This document shows positions 24,890-33,746 of a DNA stretch of 64,000 nucleotides, piece by piece. The notes under the pieces are model-generated. The model searched no databases. It was not told where the DNA came from and saw nothing but the letters and a program-made list of their open reading frames with translations. This DNA comes from Ruegeria lacuscaerulensis (GTDB lineage Bacteria; Pseudomonadota; Alphaproteobacteria; Rhodobacterales; Rhodobacteraceae), in contig NZ_WPZL01000013.1 in NCBI RefSeq assembly GCF_013031245.1, positions 44,809-108,808 on the forward strand, in the 5' to 3' direction. Within the stretch, counting starts at the first letter, position 1. Every line of letters starts with the position of its first letter. The translations under genes and the position numbers were made by a program.

Positions 24890-25440
24890 TCCGTTCTGAA
24901 ATCCTGAAAGAAATCGCCCCGATCCTGCGTGATCAACTGGTTGTCTGCAACATCGGCATCCCCAGTCAGGAACTACACGCTATCGACGACCAGCCAAGCA
25001 ATTTCTACATGCTGGGTACCATGGGTCTGGCCTCGTCCATCGGTCTGGGACTGGCCCTGTCGCAACCAAAGCCTGTGATCGTGATTGACGGGGATGGCTC
25101 GGTTCTGACCAATCTGGGCACGCTGCCAACCATCGCCAACAACGTGGCCGACAATTACATTTTGCTGATTGTCGATAACGGCTCATACGGCTCGACCGGA
25201 GATCAGCCCACATATGCGGGGCAGAAGACCTCGCTGGCAAAGATGGCCGAAGCCGCCGGGTGTGACCGCGTGGTTGAGTGCCAGGCCGAGGAGACCGGGC
25301 GCGTGCTGCAAGAGGCGCTGGACGCCAGACAGATGACCGTCATTGTCAGCAAATGCGAAAGCGGCAATGCCAAGATGCCGCCGATCACCATGGACCCGGT
25401 GGTGATCCGTGACAGGTTCATGAAGGCTGTTCAGGCCTGA
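24886..25440 (+). CDS. comE: sulfopyruvate decarboxylase beta subunit
   Basis: 184 aa, the PP half of the split thiamine-diphosphate enzyme. The cofactor-binding motif runs from GDGSVLTNLG to VDNGSYGSTGDQPT, with MGLASSIGLGLAL upstream. Split ComD/ComE subunits of this size are normal. It is translationally coupled to comD and to the following FMN dehydrogenase (TGATG). Confidence 0.87.
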   Translation: MIRSEILKEIAPILRDQLVVCNIGIPSQELHAIDDQPSNFYMLGTMGLASSIGLGLALSQPKPVIVIDGDGSVLTNLGTLPTIANNVADNYILLIVDNGSYGSTGDQPTYAGQKTSLAKMAEAAGCDRVVECQAEETGRVLQEALDARQMTVIVSKCESGNAKMPPITMDPVVIRDRFMKAVQA

Positions 25441-26540
25441 TGGGATCACCCGCCATTCACTGTGCAGAGGACGCTCGCCGAATTGCACGGCGGCGTCTGC
25501 CGTGGATGGTGTTCGACTATATTGACGGGGCTGCCGGGGCCGAGATCGGAGCCGCGCGCAATCGGTTGGCGCTGGATGCAATGACCCTTCGCCCGCGTGT
25601 TTTACGGGACGTGAGTGAAAGGTCTCTGGCAACCGAATTGTTTGGCAAGCCGACGCGGCGCCCCTTTGGCATTGCACCGATGGGCATGTGCAACCTGTCC
25701 GCGCCGGGGGCCGATCTGATGTTGGCACAGATGGCGGCGCGATATTCAGTACCACTGGGTGTCTCCACCGTTGCGTCGACCCCGATGGAGCAACTTATTG
25801 AAGTTGCTGAAGGCAACGCGTGGTTTCAACTATATTTCAGCGGAGATGGGTCGGGGACGTTCAGGCTGGTCGATCGTGCGCAATCCGCCGGTTATGAAAC
25901 GCTGGTGCTGACCGTGGATGTGCCCGAGGTCGGGCGGCGCCCGAGAGAACTTCGCCATGGGTTCAAAATGCCCTTTCGAATTGGTCCGCGTCAATTCTTG
26001 GATTTTGCGCTACACCCCCGGTGGTCGCTTTCTACATTGTTGAGCGGAAAGCCCCAAATGGCCAACTTTCTGACGGACGGGTATCAGTTCGACCGCACGG
26101 AAAGCCGGGCAAGGGCGACGTGGGACACACTGGCCCGTCTGCGCGACCAGTGGAGCGGTAAGCTGGTCGTAAAAGGCGTTCTGGACCCCGAGGACGCTTT
26201 GGCTGCGAAGTCGACCGGGGCGGACGCGGTACAGGTCTCCAGTCACGGCGCGCGGCAGTTGGACAGCGCCCCGGCGGCGTTTGAAGCACTTCAGAACATA
26301 CGCGCAGCCGTGGGTGAGGATTATCCGGTTTTCTACGACAGCGGGCTTCGGTCGGGCGAAGACGCTGTCAAAGCCCTGATCGCGGGTGCAGACTTCGTGT
26401 TCTATGGCAGGGTCATGCAGTTTGCCATGGCCGCAGCAGGCGAAAAGGGTCTGCGGCAACTTTGGGACGTTTTGAGCGACGAATTCAGCGTCACGATGGC
26501 TCAGATCGGTGTGACATCAATCAGTAAACTGAAAACCTGA
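25440..26540 (+). CDS. FMN-dependent 2-hydroxyacid dehydrogenase, possible sulfolactate dehydrogenase
   Basis: 366 aa, L-lactate dehydrogenase/glycolate oxidase family, with FDYIDGAAGAE at the start, FGIAPMGMCNL, the base His in SSHGARQLD and FMN phosphate-binding DSGLRSGEDAVKALIAGADF. These enzymes oxidise 2-hydroxyacids to 2-oxoacids. Coupling to comDE makes sulfolactate to sulfopyruvate the obvious reaction, as proposed for SlcD in Roseovarius, but the link is inferred from context. It would bridge HpsN (which makes sulfolactate) and ComDE. Confidence 0.8.
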   Translation: MGSPAIHCAEDARRIARRRLPWMVFDYIDGAAGAEIGAARNRLALDAMTLRPRVLRDVSERSLATELFGKPTRRPFGIAPMGMCNLSAPGADLMLAQMAARYSVPLGVSTVASTPMEQLIEVAEGNAWFQLYFSGDGSGTFRLVDRAQSAGYETLVLTVDVPEVGRRPRELRHGFKMPFRIGPRQFLDFALHPRWSLSTLLSGKPQMANFLTDGYQFDRTESRARATWDTLARLRDQWSGKLVVKGVLDPEDALAAKSTGADAVQVSSHGARQLDSAPAAFEALQNIRAAVGEDYPVFYDSGLRSGEDAVKALIAGADFVFYGRVMQFAMAAAGEKGLRQLWDVLSDEFSVTMAQIGVTSISKLKT

Positions 26541-26562
26541 TCGTCCGCAGTGGCTGGGTATT

Positions 26563-27303
26563 TCACCGCGGCCTTTCCAGCAATTGACCAAACCCCTGGA
26601 TCGGCTCTTTCAGGTTCAGCAGATGCATAGCCTGAAAGAGCATAGCCTGGTTTGAACTGATTACGGGTTTGCCAACCGCAATTTCCAAACGGGCCAGCGT
26701 TTCGACGCTGCGCATATCGGTGCAGGATAGGACAAGCACATCCGCTTTGGGATGATCGGCCGCAAGGCCAAGTTGGAAAACGGCGTCCGGGTCCAGCGCC
26801 CCCTGACCTGTATTGTCTAGCGTTTGAGTGACTTCGGACCGTTGAACTGTTTCAAATCCCAATTCATCGAGAAACCCAATCGCCATATTGTTGATCGCGG
26901 GGACATAAGGCGAGGCAAACCCGATGCGTTTTGCCCCAAGCGTGGTCAAAGCGTGCACCAGCGCCCCGGCTGCGGTCACCGTCTTTGCCCCGCTTTCCGC
27001 GCTGATCCGCGTGGCCAGTTCGCGATCGAATTGGGGGCCATGGGTTAGCGTGGCCGAAGTGCATCCGTACAAGACAACATCCGGCTTTGCCCCCAACAAC
27101 AGACGGAGCGACTCGTCAAGATCGGCGGCCCCCAGGCCATGCATCTGCGATTCATCGGGGATTTCGTCCTCGTCATACCCGCCCATCCGCGCAACGTGCA
27201 GCGAAATGCCGGCCGGGCACATCAGCGCCAGATCGGGCTCAAGGTTGGTGTTGGTGAAGGGGACCAGTACGCCGAACCGTGCGCGTCCTCTCGAGGTGTT
27301 CAT
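26563..27303 (-). CDS. Asp/Glu racemase-fold enzyme (maleate isomerase/arylmalonate decarboxylase type)
   Basis: 246 aa with the two-cysteine arrangement of this superfamily: YGCTSAT in the first half and LSCTDMR in the second. The N-terminal FGVLVPFTNTNLEPD is typical of maleate cis-trans isomerase and arylmalonate decarboxylase relatives. The ATG at 27303 overlaps the aminotransferase stop (ATGA). It is the last gene of a four-gene operon with hydantoinase A/B and an aminotransferase. It could be a hydantoin or amino-acid racemase; the substrate is unknown. Confidence 0.8.
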   Translation of the reverse strand: MNTSRGRARFGVLVPFTNTNLEPDLALMCPAGISLHVARMGGYDEDEIPDESQMHGLGAADLDESLRLLLGAKPDVVLYGCTSATLTHGPQFDRELATRISAESGAKTVTAAGALVHALTTLGAKRIGFASPYVPAINNMAIGFLDELGFETVQRSEVTQTLDNTGQGALDPDAVFQLGLAADHPKADVLVLSCTDMRSVETLARLEIAVGKPVISSNQAMLFQAMHLLNLKEPIQGFGQLLERPR

Positions 27304-28382
27304 GCCCGATACTCCTCTTTCCAACGCATCAGACTGCCTATGGCCGTGTTCATCGCTTCAGGGTCCGCTATGGTCATGCGCAACGTGTGCGGTAGACCCG
27401 CGCCGCCTTGGGGTCGCAAGAACACGCCGTCTGCTCGCAGCGCTGTGTCTGCGCTTTGCGCGGCCTCGGGACTGCCCATGTTCAATAGCAGAAAGTTGGT
27501 AAAACTCGGATAAGGGTCGAGCCCTGCTTTTCTTAGGTGAGCCGCTGTCTGATCTCGCAGAGTAGCCGTCATCGCGCATGTTTCGCGCATATAGGCGTCG
27601 TCCCGAACTGCCGCTGCGGCCGCGATCTGAGAGCTTGCCGGGATATTGTTCGGGTTCATGACCTTGCGCAGTTCCTGTGCAATGGCTGGCGGGAACAGCC
27701 CCCACCCAACACGAAAACCGGCCATACCGTAAGCCTTGGAGAATGTGCGCAATATCACCGTGTTTCCGCCCTGAACCAGATCGAAACATCGCTCGCCCAG
27801 ATGGTCGGCGAACTCGCCATAGGCTTCGTCGACCACCAGCAGGATATCCTGGCGAAGACCTTGGCGCAGACGGAGGATTTCCGATTTTGGGATGCGTGTA
27901 CCGGTCGGATTTCCGGGGTTTGCGACAAGAACAAGTCCGGTATCCGGTCGAACCGCCTCAAGCAGGGCGTCGACGCTGACGACGGCGTCAATTTCCTCGG
28001 CCGTATCAAACCGGGCGTCGGCAACCTGCGCTGCGGTCCGAAAAAAAGGATAGGCATGCCCAGGCGCAAAGACAGCGCGCGCTGGTCCTGAAAAAACGCG
28101 CGCAAGACAGGCAATCAGATCTAGCGATCCGCTGCCGCACAAGATGCCTCCCGCATCAATCCCATGCAGATCTGCCAATGCATGGCGCAGGTCCGTCCAA
28201 TCCGGGTCGGGGTAGAGCATCGACGTTCCCAATGTCGTCGCTGCGGCCTCAAGCGCTGTGGGGCTGGGCGGGCGCAGGCTTTCATTCTGGGACAGCGAGA
28301 TCAGAGTTTTGCCGCCTGGCGCGTTGAGTTGAGCCAGAGCGTATGGCGACATGCGCGCAATATGAGGATGAGCGTAGGTCAT
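27300..28382 (-). CDS. PLP-dependent class I/II aminotransferase, histidinol-phosphate aminotransferase-like
   Basis: 360 aa. The pattern is HisC-like: SLSQNESLRPPSP at the start, NPGNPTG, a VVDEAYGEF segment carrying the PLP-pyridine Asp, and the lysine in RTFSKAYGMAGFRVGW. Operon position between hydantoinase B and a racemase-fold enzyme argues against histidine biosynthesis and for amino-acid catabolism. The start overlaps the hydantoinase B stop. Confidence 0.85.
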   Translation of the reverse strand: MTYAHPHIARMSPYALAQLNAPGGKTLISLSQNESLRPPSPTALEAAATTLGTSMLYPDPDWTDLRHALADLHGIDAGGILCGSGSLDLIACLARVFSGPARAVFAPGHAYPFFRTAAQVADARFDTAEEIDAVVSVDALLEAVRPDTGLVLVANPGNPTGTRIPKSEILRLRQGLRQDILLVVDEAYGEFADHLGERCFDLVQGGNTVILRTFSKAYGMAGFRVGWGLFPPAIAQELRKVMNPNNIPASSQIAAAAAVRDDAYMRETCAMTATLRDQTAAHLRKAGLDPYPSFTNFLLLNMGSPEAAQSADTALRADGVFLRPQGGAGLPHTLRMTIADPEAMNTAIGSLMRWKEEYRA

Positions 28383-30028
28383 ATCTTCTTCCCGTACAGG
28401 CTTTGGGCTGCATCGCTGCTAACGAGGCCAGAGCGGATGTCGTTGTGCACAGCCTCAGGCGATCGTTCATCCGGAAGGCCGAAACCGCCGCCACCCGGTG
28501 TTTCAAAGATCAGAGTTTCACCGGATCTGATCCGAACTTCTCCTTTTCCGGGCAAGCTGCGGTCTCCGGGTTGGACCGTGATACGGCCGGGCGCGCCGTC
28601 CTGCCCGCCATCGCGGCCCTGTGCGGGGTTTTTGATCCTCTCCACAGACAGGAACAACATCAGGTCCTGATCTTTCGATGCGCTCAGTTCGATGTGCTGC
28701 CCCAAACCACCGCGGAACCTGCCCGCGCCGCCGGAGTCGGTTTTCAATTCACGACGATGAAACAGCACTGGCGCCACGGCCTCGGTGGTTTCGACCTGAC
28801 TGCCCCAGACACCGCTGGGAAAGGCGGTGGCAGACAGGCCGTCCAGCCTTGGGCGGGCCCCAGTGCCGCCGTTGAAGACAAGCTCAAGCGCAAACAGGTC
28901 ATCACCCCTGTCAACGGCTTCGGGAGCGTGGCGCAGGGGCAGGTCGTACATGCAGGATGCCCCTTCGGCCGGGACCTTGTCGGGCAAAGCCTGAGACAGG
29001 CAGCCGTAAACCAGATCAGGCGTCATCTGCCCCAGCGTATGCCGCATCGCGACCGGCGCAGGTGATTGCGCATTCAGGATACAGCCCTCGGGACCGGTCA
29101 CCCGAAACGGGTCGAGCGATCCCGCATTATTGGGGATATCCGCCCCGATGATGCAGCGCAGCGCAAAGACCGAGTAAGCCGTTGCATAGTTCAGCGGGAC
29201 GTTGATCCCCTTGCCGACGCAGGCTGCGGTACCGTCGAAATCCAGCAAAAGATGGTCTTCGGCAATCGTGAGGGCGGCGTGTAGTTCAATCTCCTCATCA
29301 TAGCCATCGACTTTCAGCACATGGTGCCAGGTTCCTTTGGGCAGGTCGGCGATGGCTTCCAGAGTTCCCCGTCTGGACGTCTGGATGATGTAGTCGGACA
29401 GCGCATGCAGGTCGGTGATGCCGAATTCCTGCATCATCTGGGTCAGCCGGAGGGACCCGGCCTCGCAGCAGGCGATCAGGGCGTATATGTCGCCTTCATT
29501 GCCAATCGGCTCGCGCGAGTTGGCTTTCACGATCTCAAGCAGCAGCGCGTTAACTTCACCCTTACTGACCAGCTTGCAGGGAGGGATCAGCAGCCCTTCG
29601 TCGTAAATGTCCGACCCTTCCGGCCCCATACCCAGACCTCCAAGATCAACCAGATGCGAGGTGCAGGCCGTATATCCGATGACGGTGCCGCGATAGAACA
29701 CGGGCATCATCAGCAGAAAGTCATTCAGGTGCCCTGAGGCGATCCATGGATCGTTGGTCATGTAGATATCACCGGGCTCCATTTCGCTTTGGGCGAACTG
29801 GGCGCTGAGAGTTTTAGCCGCTTCAGCCATGGTGTTGATATGGCCGGGTGTGCCGGTCACCGCCTGCGTCAGCATTCGGCCCTGTGCATCAAATATCCCG
29901 GCCGAGATATCCCCGCATTCCCGCACGATCGGGCTGAAAGCCGCGCGGATCAGCGCTTGGCCCTGTTCCTCAACGACGGCCAACAGCCTGTTCCACATCA
30001 CCTGCAGACGTGTATCTGATTGGATCAT
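28379..30028 (-). CDS. hyuB: hydantoinase/oxoprolinase subunit B
   Basis: About 549 aa, N-methylhydantoinase/oxoprolinase B family: GTPGHINTMAEAA, GDIYMTNDPWIASGHLNDF and the C-terminal GGGGFG near PDERSPEAVHNDIRSGLVS. It pairs with subunit A to open cyclic amides such as hydantoins or 5-oxoproline in an ATP-dependent way. The start at 30028 (ATGA overlap with subunit A) is chosen over an upstream in-frame start lying inside the subunit A gene. Confidence 0.87.
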   Translation of the reverse strand: MIQSDTRLQVMWNRLLAVVEEQGQALIRAAFSPIVRECGDISAGIFDAQGRMLTQAVTGTPGHINTMAEAAKTLSAQFAQSEMEPGDIYMTNDPWIASGHLNDFLLMMPVFYRGTVIGYTACTSHLVDLGGLGMGPEGSDIYDEGLLIPPCKLVSKGEVNALLLEIVKANSREPIGNEGDIYALIACCEAGSLRLTQMMQEFGITDLHALSDYIIQTSRRGTLEAIADLPKGTWHHVLKVDGYDEEIELHAALTIAEDHLLLDFDGTAACVGKGINVPLNYATAYSVFALRCIIGADIPNNAGSLDPFRVTGPEGCILNAQSPAPVAMRHTLGQMTPDLVYGCLSQALPDKVPAEGASCMYDLPLRHAPEAVDRGDDLFALELVFNGGTGARPRLDGLSATAFPSGVWGSQVETTEAVAPVLFHRRELKTDSGGAGRFRGGLGQHIELSASKDQDLMLFLSVERIKNPAQGRDGGQDGAPGRITVQPGDRSLPGKGEVRIRSGETLIFETPGGGGFGLPDERSPEAVHNDIRSGLVSSDAAQSLYGKKI

Positions 30029-32124
30029 TTCTGGGCCTCCTCGTGACGTGTCAGCCAGATGTTGCCCTGACCATCCACGGCGGCGCTGAAATCGGCACTG
30101 ACGAATGTTGTTGTTTGGGCCTCGACAATCAGGGCCGGGCCGTTGACGGTTGCCCCCGGGGGCAGGTCGGGGCGGTTGAACACGCCGGCCGCACGCCATT
30201 CTCCGCTCACGTCACATAGGATTTCGCGTCTTCCAGTTGGTACAGCGGGATGCGAATTCTGGGTTTCGGATTGAGGAGCTTGCGCGGGCGCATGGGAGTA
30301 CACGGACATTCCCCAATTCAGGACCTCAATGGTCATGTCCGGAACAATACGGCTGAACTGTCGGCTGTATTCCGTTTCAAATGCTGCTTTCAAAGCGCCG
30401 ATTTCCGAGGTGGTCAGCTCCCGGTCAGGCAAGCGAATTTCGATCTCGTGGCCCTGACCATGATACCGCATATAGGCCACCCGGCGTTGCAGCAGTGGGC
30501 CATCGGGTGCACCAGCCCGAACGACCTGTTCCGCTTCGGCCTGCATCGACGCGAAGAACTGGTTCAGGCCGTCGATGTCCAGGGTATCCAGCTGAGCATA
30601 ACGTGACCGGATAACCTCATACGACACGGGGGCAAACAGGAACCCGACCGCCGAGCCTACGCCCGGGTCACGTGGGATCAGAACCCGCCGCATCTGGGCG
30701 CGCCGCGCGACACGTGTGGCATGCAGCGGGCCGTTGCCGCCGAACGCGATCATTACCCTGTTGCTCAGGTCCTTGCCGGATTCGACGGCGTGCATCCGGC
30801 CTGCGCTGGCCATGCTTTCGTCGACAATTTCACTGACAGCAAACGCGGCCTGATCGGACTGCAGGCCCAGCGGCCCTCCTATATCCTTGGCCAAGGCCCG
30901 TTGCGCGGCGTCCGGGTCGACCTGAAGTCGCCCCTCGGCAAACCGGCCCGGTTCAATCAAGCCCAGTGTCAGGTCAGAGTCGGTGACGGTGGGCTTGTCG
31001 CCGCCCTTGCCAAAGGCGGCAGGACCGGGGTCGGACCCCGCACTGTGTGGGCCAACCTGAAGGCGGCCAAGGCGATCAACGCTGGCGATCGAGCCGCCAC
31101 CAGCGCCGATTTCGATCATTTCGATAACCGGGATACGGACAGGCATGCCCGAGCCCCTGATGTACCTTTCAGCCCTTGAGATTTCGAATTTTCTTGCGGT
31201 TTGCGGGCGAAAGTCATCGATCAGACACAACTTGGCGGTTGTGCCACCCATGTCGAAGGACAGGACGTTCTTTTCGCCGGTTGCCTCAGCAATGCGCGCG
31301 GCAAGTACGGCCCCTCCGGCAGGGCCGGATTCGACCAGCCGGATCGGAAGTCGGGAGGCGGTTTCAAGTGTGGTCATACCACCACCTGCTGTCATCATCA
31401 GGATCGGGCAGGCCAAACCCAGCTGCCGAAACCGCGCTTCAAAATCCTGTAGATATCCGGCCATGAGAGGTTGCACATAGGCATTCGCTATCGTGGTGCA
31501 CAGCCGGTCGAATTCGCGGGCTTCGGGGCTGACCTCGTGGCTCAGCGATATGACCAGATCGGGCATGTGCCGGGTCAGCAGGTCTCGCAGCTTCAGTTCA
31601 TGCGCCGGGTTGGCATAGGAATGCAGCAGACAGACGGCAACGGCCTCGACTTCTAACGCCTTTAGCTCGGCGACAAGCAGCGCGATGCCCGTTTCATCCA
31701 GTGCTTCCAGTTCTTGCCCATTTGCATCCATGCGCCCGCCGATGGTCAGCGAGTGGGTGCGCGGAACGATCAGATCGGGTTTGACCAGATCAATTGCATA
31801 TTGGCTGTAGCGGCGTTCATAAGCGATTTCGAGGATGTCGCGAAAACCTCGCGTGGTTATGGTCGCCGTTGCCGCGCCCCGACGCTCGATTAGGGCGTTG
31901 GTGGCCAGTGTCGTTCCGTGAATGAACCCGCTTACCTTCTGCCAGTCTGTGCCAGCGGTTTCCAGAACGTGCGTCGCGCCCGCCAAAGCGCCAAGGGCAG
32001 GGCGTTTTGCGGTCGTCGGCGTTTTGGTGGTCGCCACGATCTGAGAGTCACGATTCAGAAGGACGGTATCGGTGAACGTGCCACCGATGTCGATTGCCAT
32101 GCGCAATCCATCTGTCTGGGTCAT
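30025..32124 (-). CDS. hyuA: hydantoinase/oxoprolinase subunit A
   Basis: 699 aa, ATP-dependent hydantoinase A family. The ASKHA-type phosphate loop IDIGGTFTDTVL is at the N-terminus, a second one, SFDMGGTTAKLCLI, is mid-protein, and GAGGGSIASVD follows. With HyuB it forms the ring-opening enzyme. It is the first gene of the minus-strand operon hyuA-hyuB-aminotransferase-racemase. The exact substrate cannot be read from sequence. Confidence 0.9.
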   Translation of the reverse strand: MTQTDGLRMAIDIGGTFTDTVLLNRDSQIVATTKTPTTAKRPALGALAGATHVLETAGTDWQKVSGFIHGTTLATNALIERRGAATATITTRGFRDILEIAYERRYSQYAIDLVKPDLIVPRTHSLTIGGRMDANGQELEALDETGIALLVAELKALEVEAVAVCLLHSYANPAHELKLRDLLTRHMPDLVISLSHEVSPEAREFDRLCTTIANAYVQPLMAGYLQDFEARFRQLGLACPILMMTAGGGMTTLETASRLPIRLVESGPAGGAVLAARIAEATGEKNVLSFDMGGTTAKLCLIDDFRPQTARKFEISRAERYIRGSGMPVRIPVIEMIEIGAGGGSIASVDRLGRLQVGPHSAGSDPGPAAFGKGGDKPTVTDSDLTLGLIEPGRFAEGRLQVDPDAAQRALAKDIGGPLGLQSDQAAFAVSEIVDESMASAGRMHAVESGKDLSNRVMIAFGGNGPLHATRVARRAQMRRVLIPRDPGVGSAVGFLFAPVSYEVIRSRYAQLDTLDIDGLNQFFASMQAEAEQVVRAGAPDGPLLQRRVAYMRYHGQGHEIEIRLPDRELTTSEIGALKAAFETEYSRQFSRIVPDMTIEVLNWGMSVYSHAPAQAPQSETQNSHPAVPTGRREILCDVSGEWRAAGVFNRPDLPPGATVNGPALIVEAQTTTFVSADFSAAVDGQGNIWLTRHEEAQK

Positions 32125-32432
32125 TGGGGTATCAGCCTGAGAAAGTGGAACAAACCCGAAGGCGGGTCAGGTGAAGACGGTCAGTTCCCTGCCGGACAAG
32201 CGACCAGATCACACCCGGTATCGCGGCGCATCATCGGTTGTCGAAGACTGACTCTCACAACTTCGGTTCCTGTCGTTTGGCTACATCAGACATTGGGCGA
32301 GAGCCAGGCCCGTCGTCAATACATCTTTCTCGCGCACCCAGATTTGGTTCCATTCCGGTATTGTGATATGACGTCGGGTAAGGCGCATCCCGCACTGAGA
32401 TTTTTGAGTTTCTGTCAAAAGGGGGGTAAGTC
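32125..32432. other. divergent intergenic region, hyuA / secreted propeller-like gene
   Basis: About 308 bp that must carry promoters for both directions. A strong Shine-Dalgarno (AGGGGGG) precedes the plus-strand ATG. I see no clear palindromic operator, no RNA gene and no small reading frame with a ribosome site. Confidence 0.35.
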
Positions 32433-33731
32433 ATGAAATTCAGCTACATTGCGCAAAGTATCCTAATCGGCACAGGCCTGGCATTGATGGGAATGTCACC
32501 GGCGCTGGCTCAGAACCGTGAGGAAAGCCAGGGAATGGTGCTGCTGCGCGGACTTCCAACATTGGATACCAGCCACAGTATCGCGATCGTCGAACTGGAC
32601 CCGGAATCCGACCGGTTTGGCGAAATCCTCAGTGAGGTTGAACAGCCTGACATGGAGCACCCGCTGCACCATCTGTACTACAGTCCGAATGGTCGGCTGT
32701 ATTCGACCGGGCTCGATCCGTCCTGCAGCCTGGCCGAGATCGGGCTGTCCCGTGATTCCAGCGGCGCGCCTGTGATTTCGGGTATCACCTGCCTCGACAC
32801 GCAGGGGCAGATGGTCGGTGAAGATATCATGTGGGCCACCTCTAACGGTCAGGAGTACATGTTCGTGACCTTCATGGGCGGCGTCGGTGGCGATGACGGC
32901 GGCACTGTTGGCGTTTTCGACCCGCAGACGAATGAAATCGTCAAAGTCATCGAGGCACGGAAAAGTCAGGTGGGTGAGGGTGAGCCCTATATCATGTACC
33001 CGCACGGCATTTCCGCCTTTGAGGACCGTATGGTCGTGACTTCGACCGTGCATCCTGATCTGACCACCGGGGTCGGGAATATGCTGACGATCATTGATCT
33101 GAACACGCTGGAACCCATTGAAAACATTGTGGTCGAAAAGGAAAAACCGTTGAACTTCCCGTCCTCGCCAGTTGAGGTCCTGTTCGTCCGGCCCACCATG
33201 CATCCCGAAATCGAGCCAGCCATTCTGGCGAATACGATGTTCGGTTTCGAAACCTGGAAGGTGCCGTACGATGCCGACTCAAAATCCTTTGGTGAGGCCG
33301 AGGTGATCTACAGTGGCGTGGCAAACGAAACCGCGGTGCCATTGGAGTTCTATGGCAGTGAAGACGAACTGTTTATCTCTCATGCGCTTCCAGGCGTGGT
33401 GAAGCGCTATGAGCTGGCGGCGCTGCCGGAACTCGTGTCCAGCGGGCCGGACATTGTGGCCGATCCGGGTGCGCATCACATGATCTTCTTCACCTCGGCT
33501 TCGGGCCGGGACCTGATCGCCATTCAGAACAACTTGCTGAATCTGGGCAACAGCGCCGATGAGGATCCGACGGATGTGGATTTCATTGCTGATCTCAACG
33601 CGCATACGATCTCGGTGCATGACCTTGAGACCGGTGAACGCATCGCCACGATCGACTTCAAAGAGCGTTACAATAAGGGGGTGGATAACGTCGAAGGGCT
33701 GTTCGGCTCGGGCTTTGTTCACCACCATTAA
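32433..33731 (+). CDS. secreted beta-propeller-like protein of unknown function
   Basis: 432 aa with an N-terminal signal peptide ending at SPALAQ. The mature part has repeated blocks resembling propeller blades (LHHLYYSPNGRLYSTGLDPS, GGTVGVFDPQTNEIVKVIEA, NMLTIIDLNTLEPIENIVVE, AHTISVHDLETGERIATIDF). It is loosely reminiscent of YVTN or selenium-binding/methanethiol-oxidase proteins, but I cannot place it. It ends HHH. The MauG/MbnH-type enzyme follows 15 bp later, so it may be a third part of that system. Confidence 0.75.
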   Translation: MKFSYIAQSILIGTGLALMGMSPALAQNREESQGMVLLRGLPTLDTSHSIAIVELDPESDRFGEILSEVEQPDMEHPLHHLYYSPNGRLYSTGLDPSCSLAEIGLSRDSSGAPVISGITCLDTQGQMVGEDIMWATSNGQEYMFVTFMGGVGGDDGGTVGVFDPQTNEIVKVIEARKSQVGEGEPYIMYPHGISAFEDRMVVTSTVHPDLTTGVGNMLTIIDLNTLEPIENIVVEKEKPLNFPSSPVEVLFVRPTMHPEIEPAILANTMFGFETWKVPYDADSKSFGEAEVIYSGVANETAVPLEFYGSEDELFISHALPGVVKRYELAALPELVSSGPDIVADPGAHHMIFFTSASGRDLIAIQNNLLNLGNSADEDPTDVDFIADLNAHTISVHDLETGERIATIDFKERYNKGVDNVEGLFGSGFVHHH

Positions 33732-33746
33732 CGGCCCGAGGGCGTT

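Noticed and set aside
24383..25440. Coenzyme M biosynthesis
   Set aside because: ComDE are shared with coenzyme M synthesis, but nothing else of that pathway is present and the setting is a sulfonate catabolic operon.
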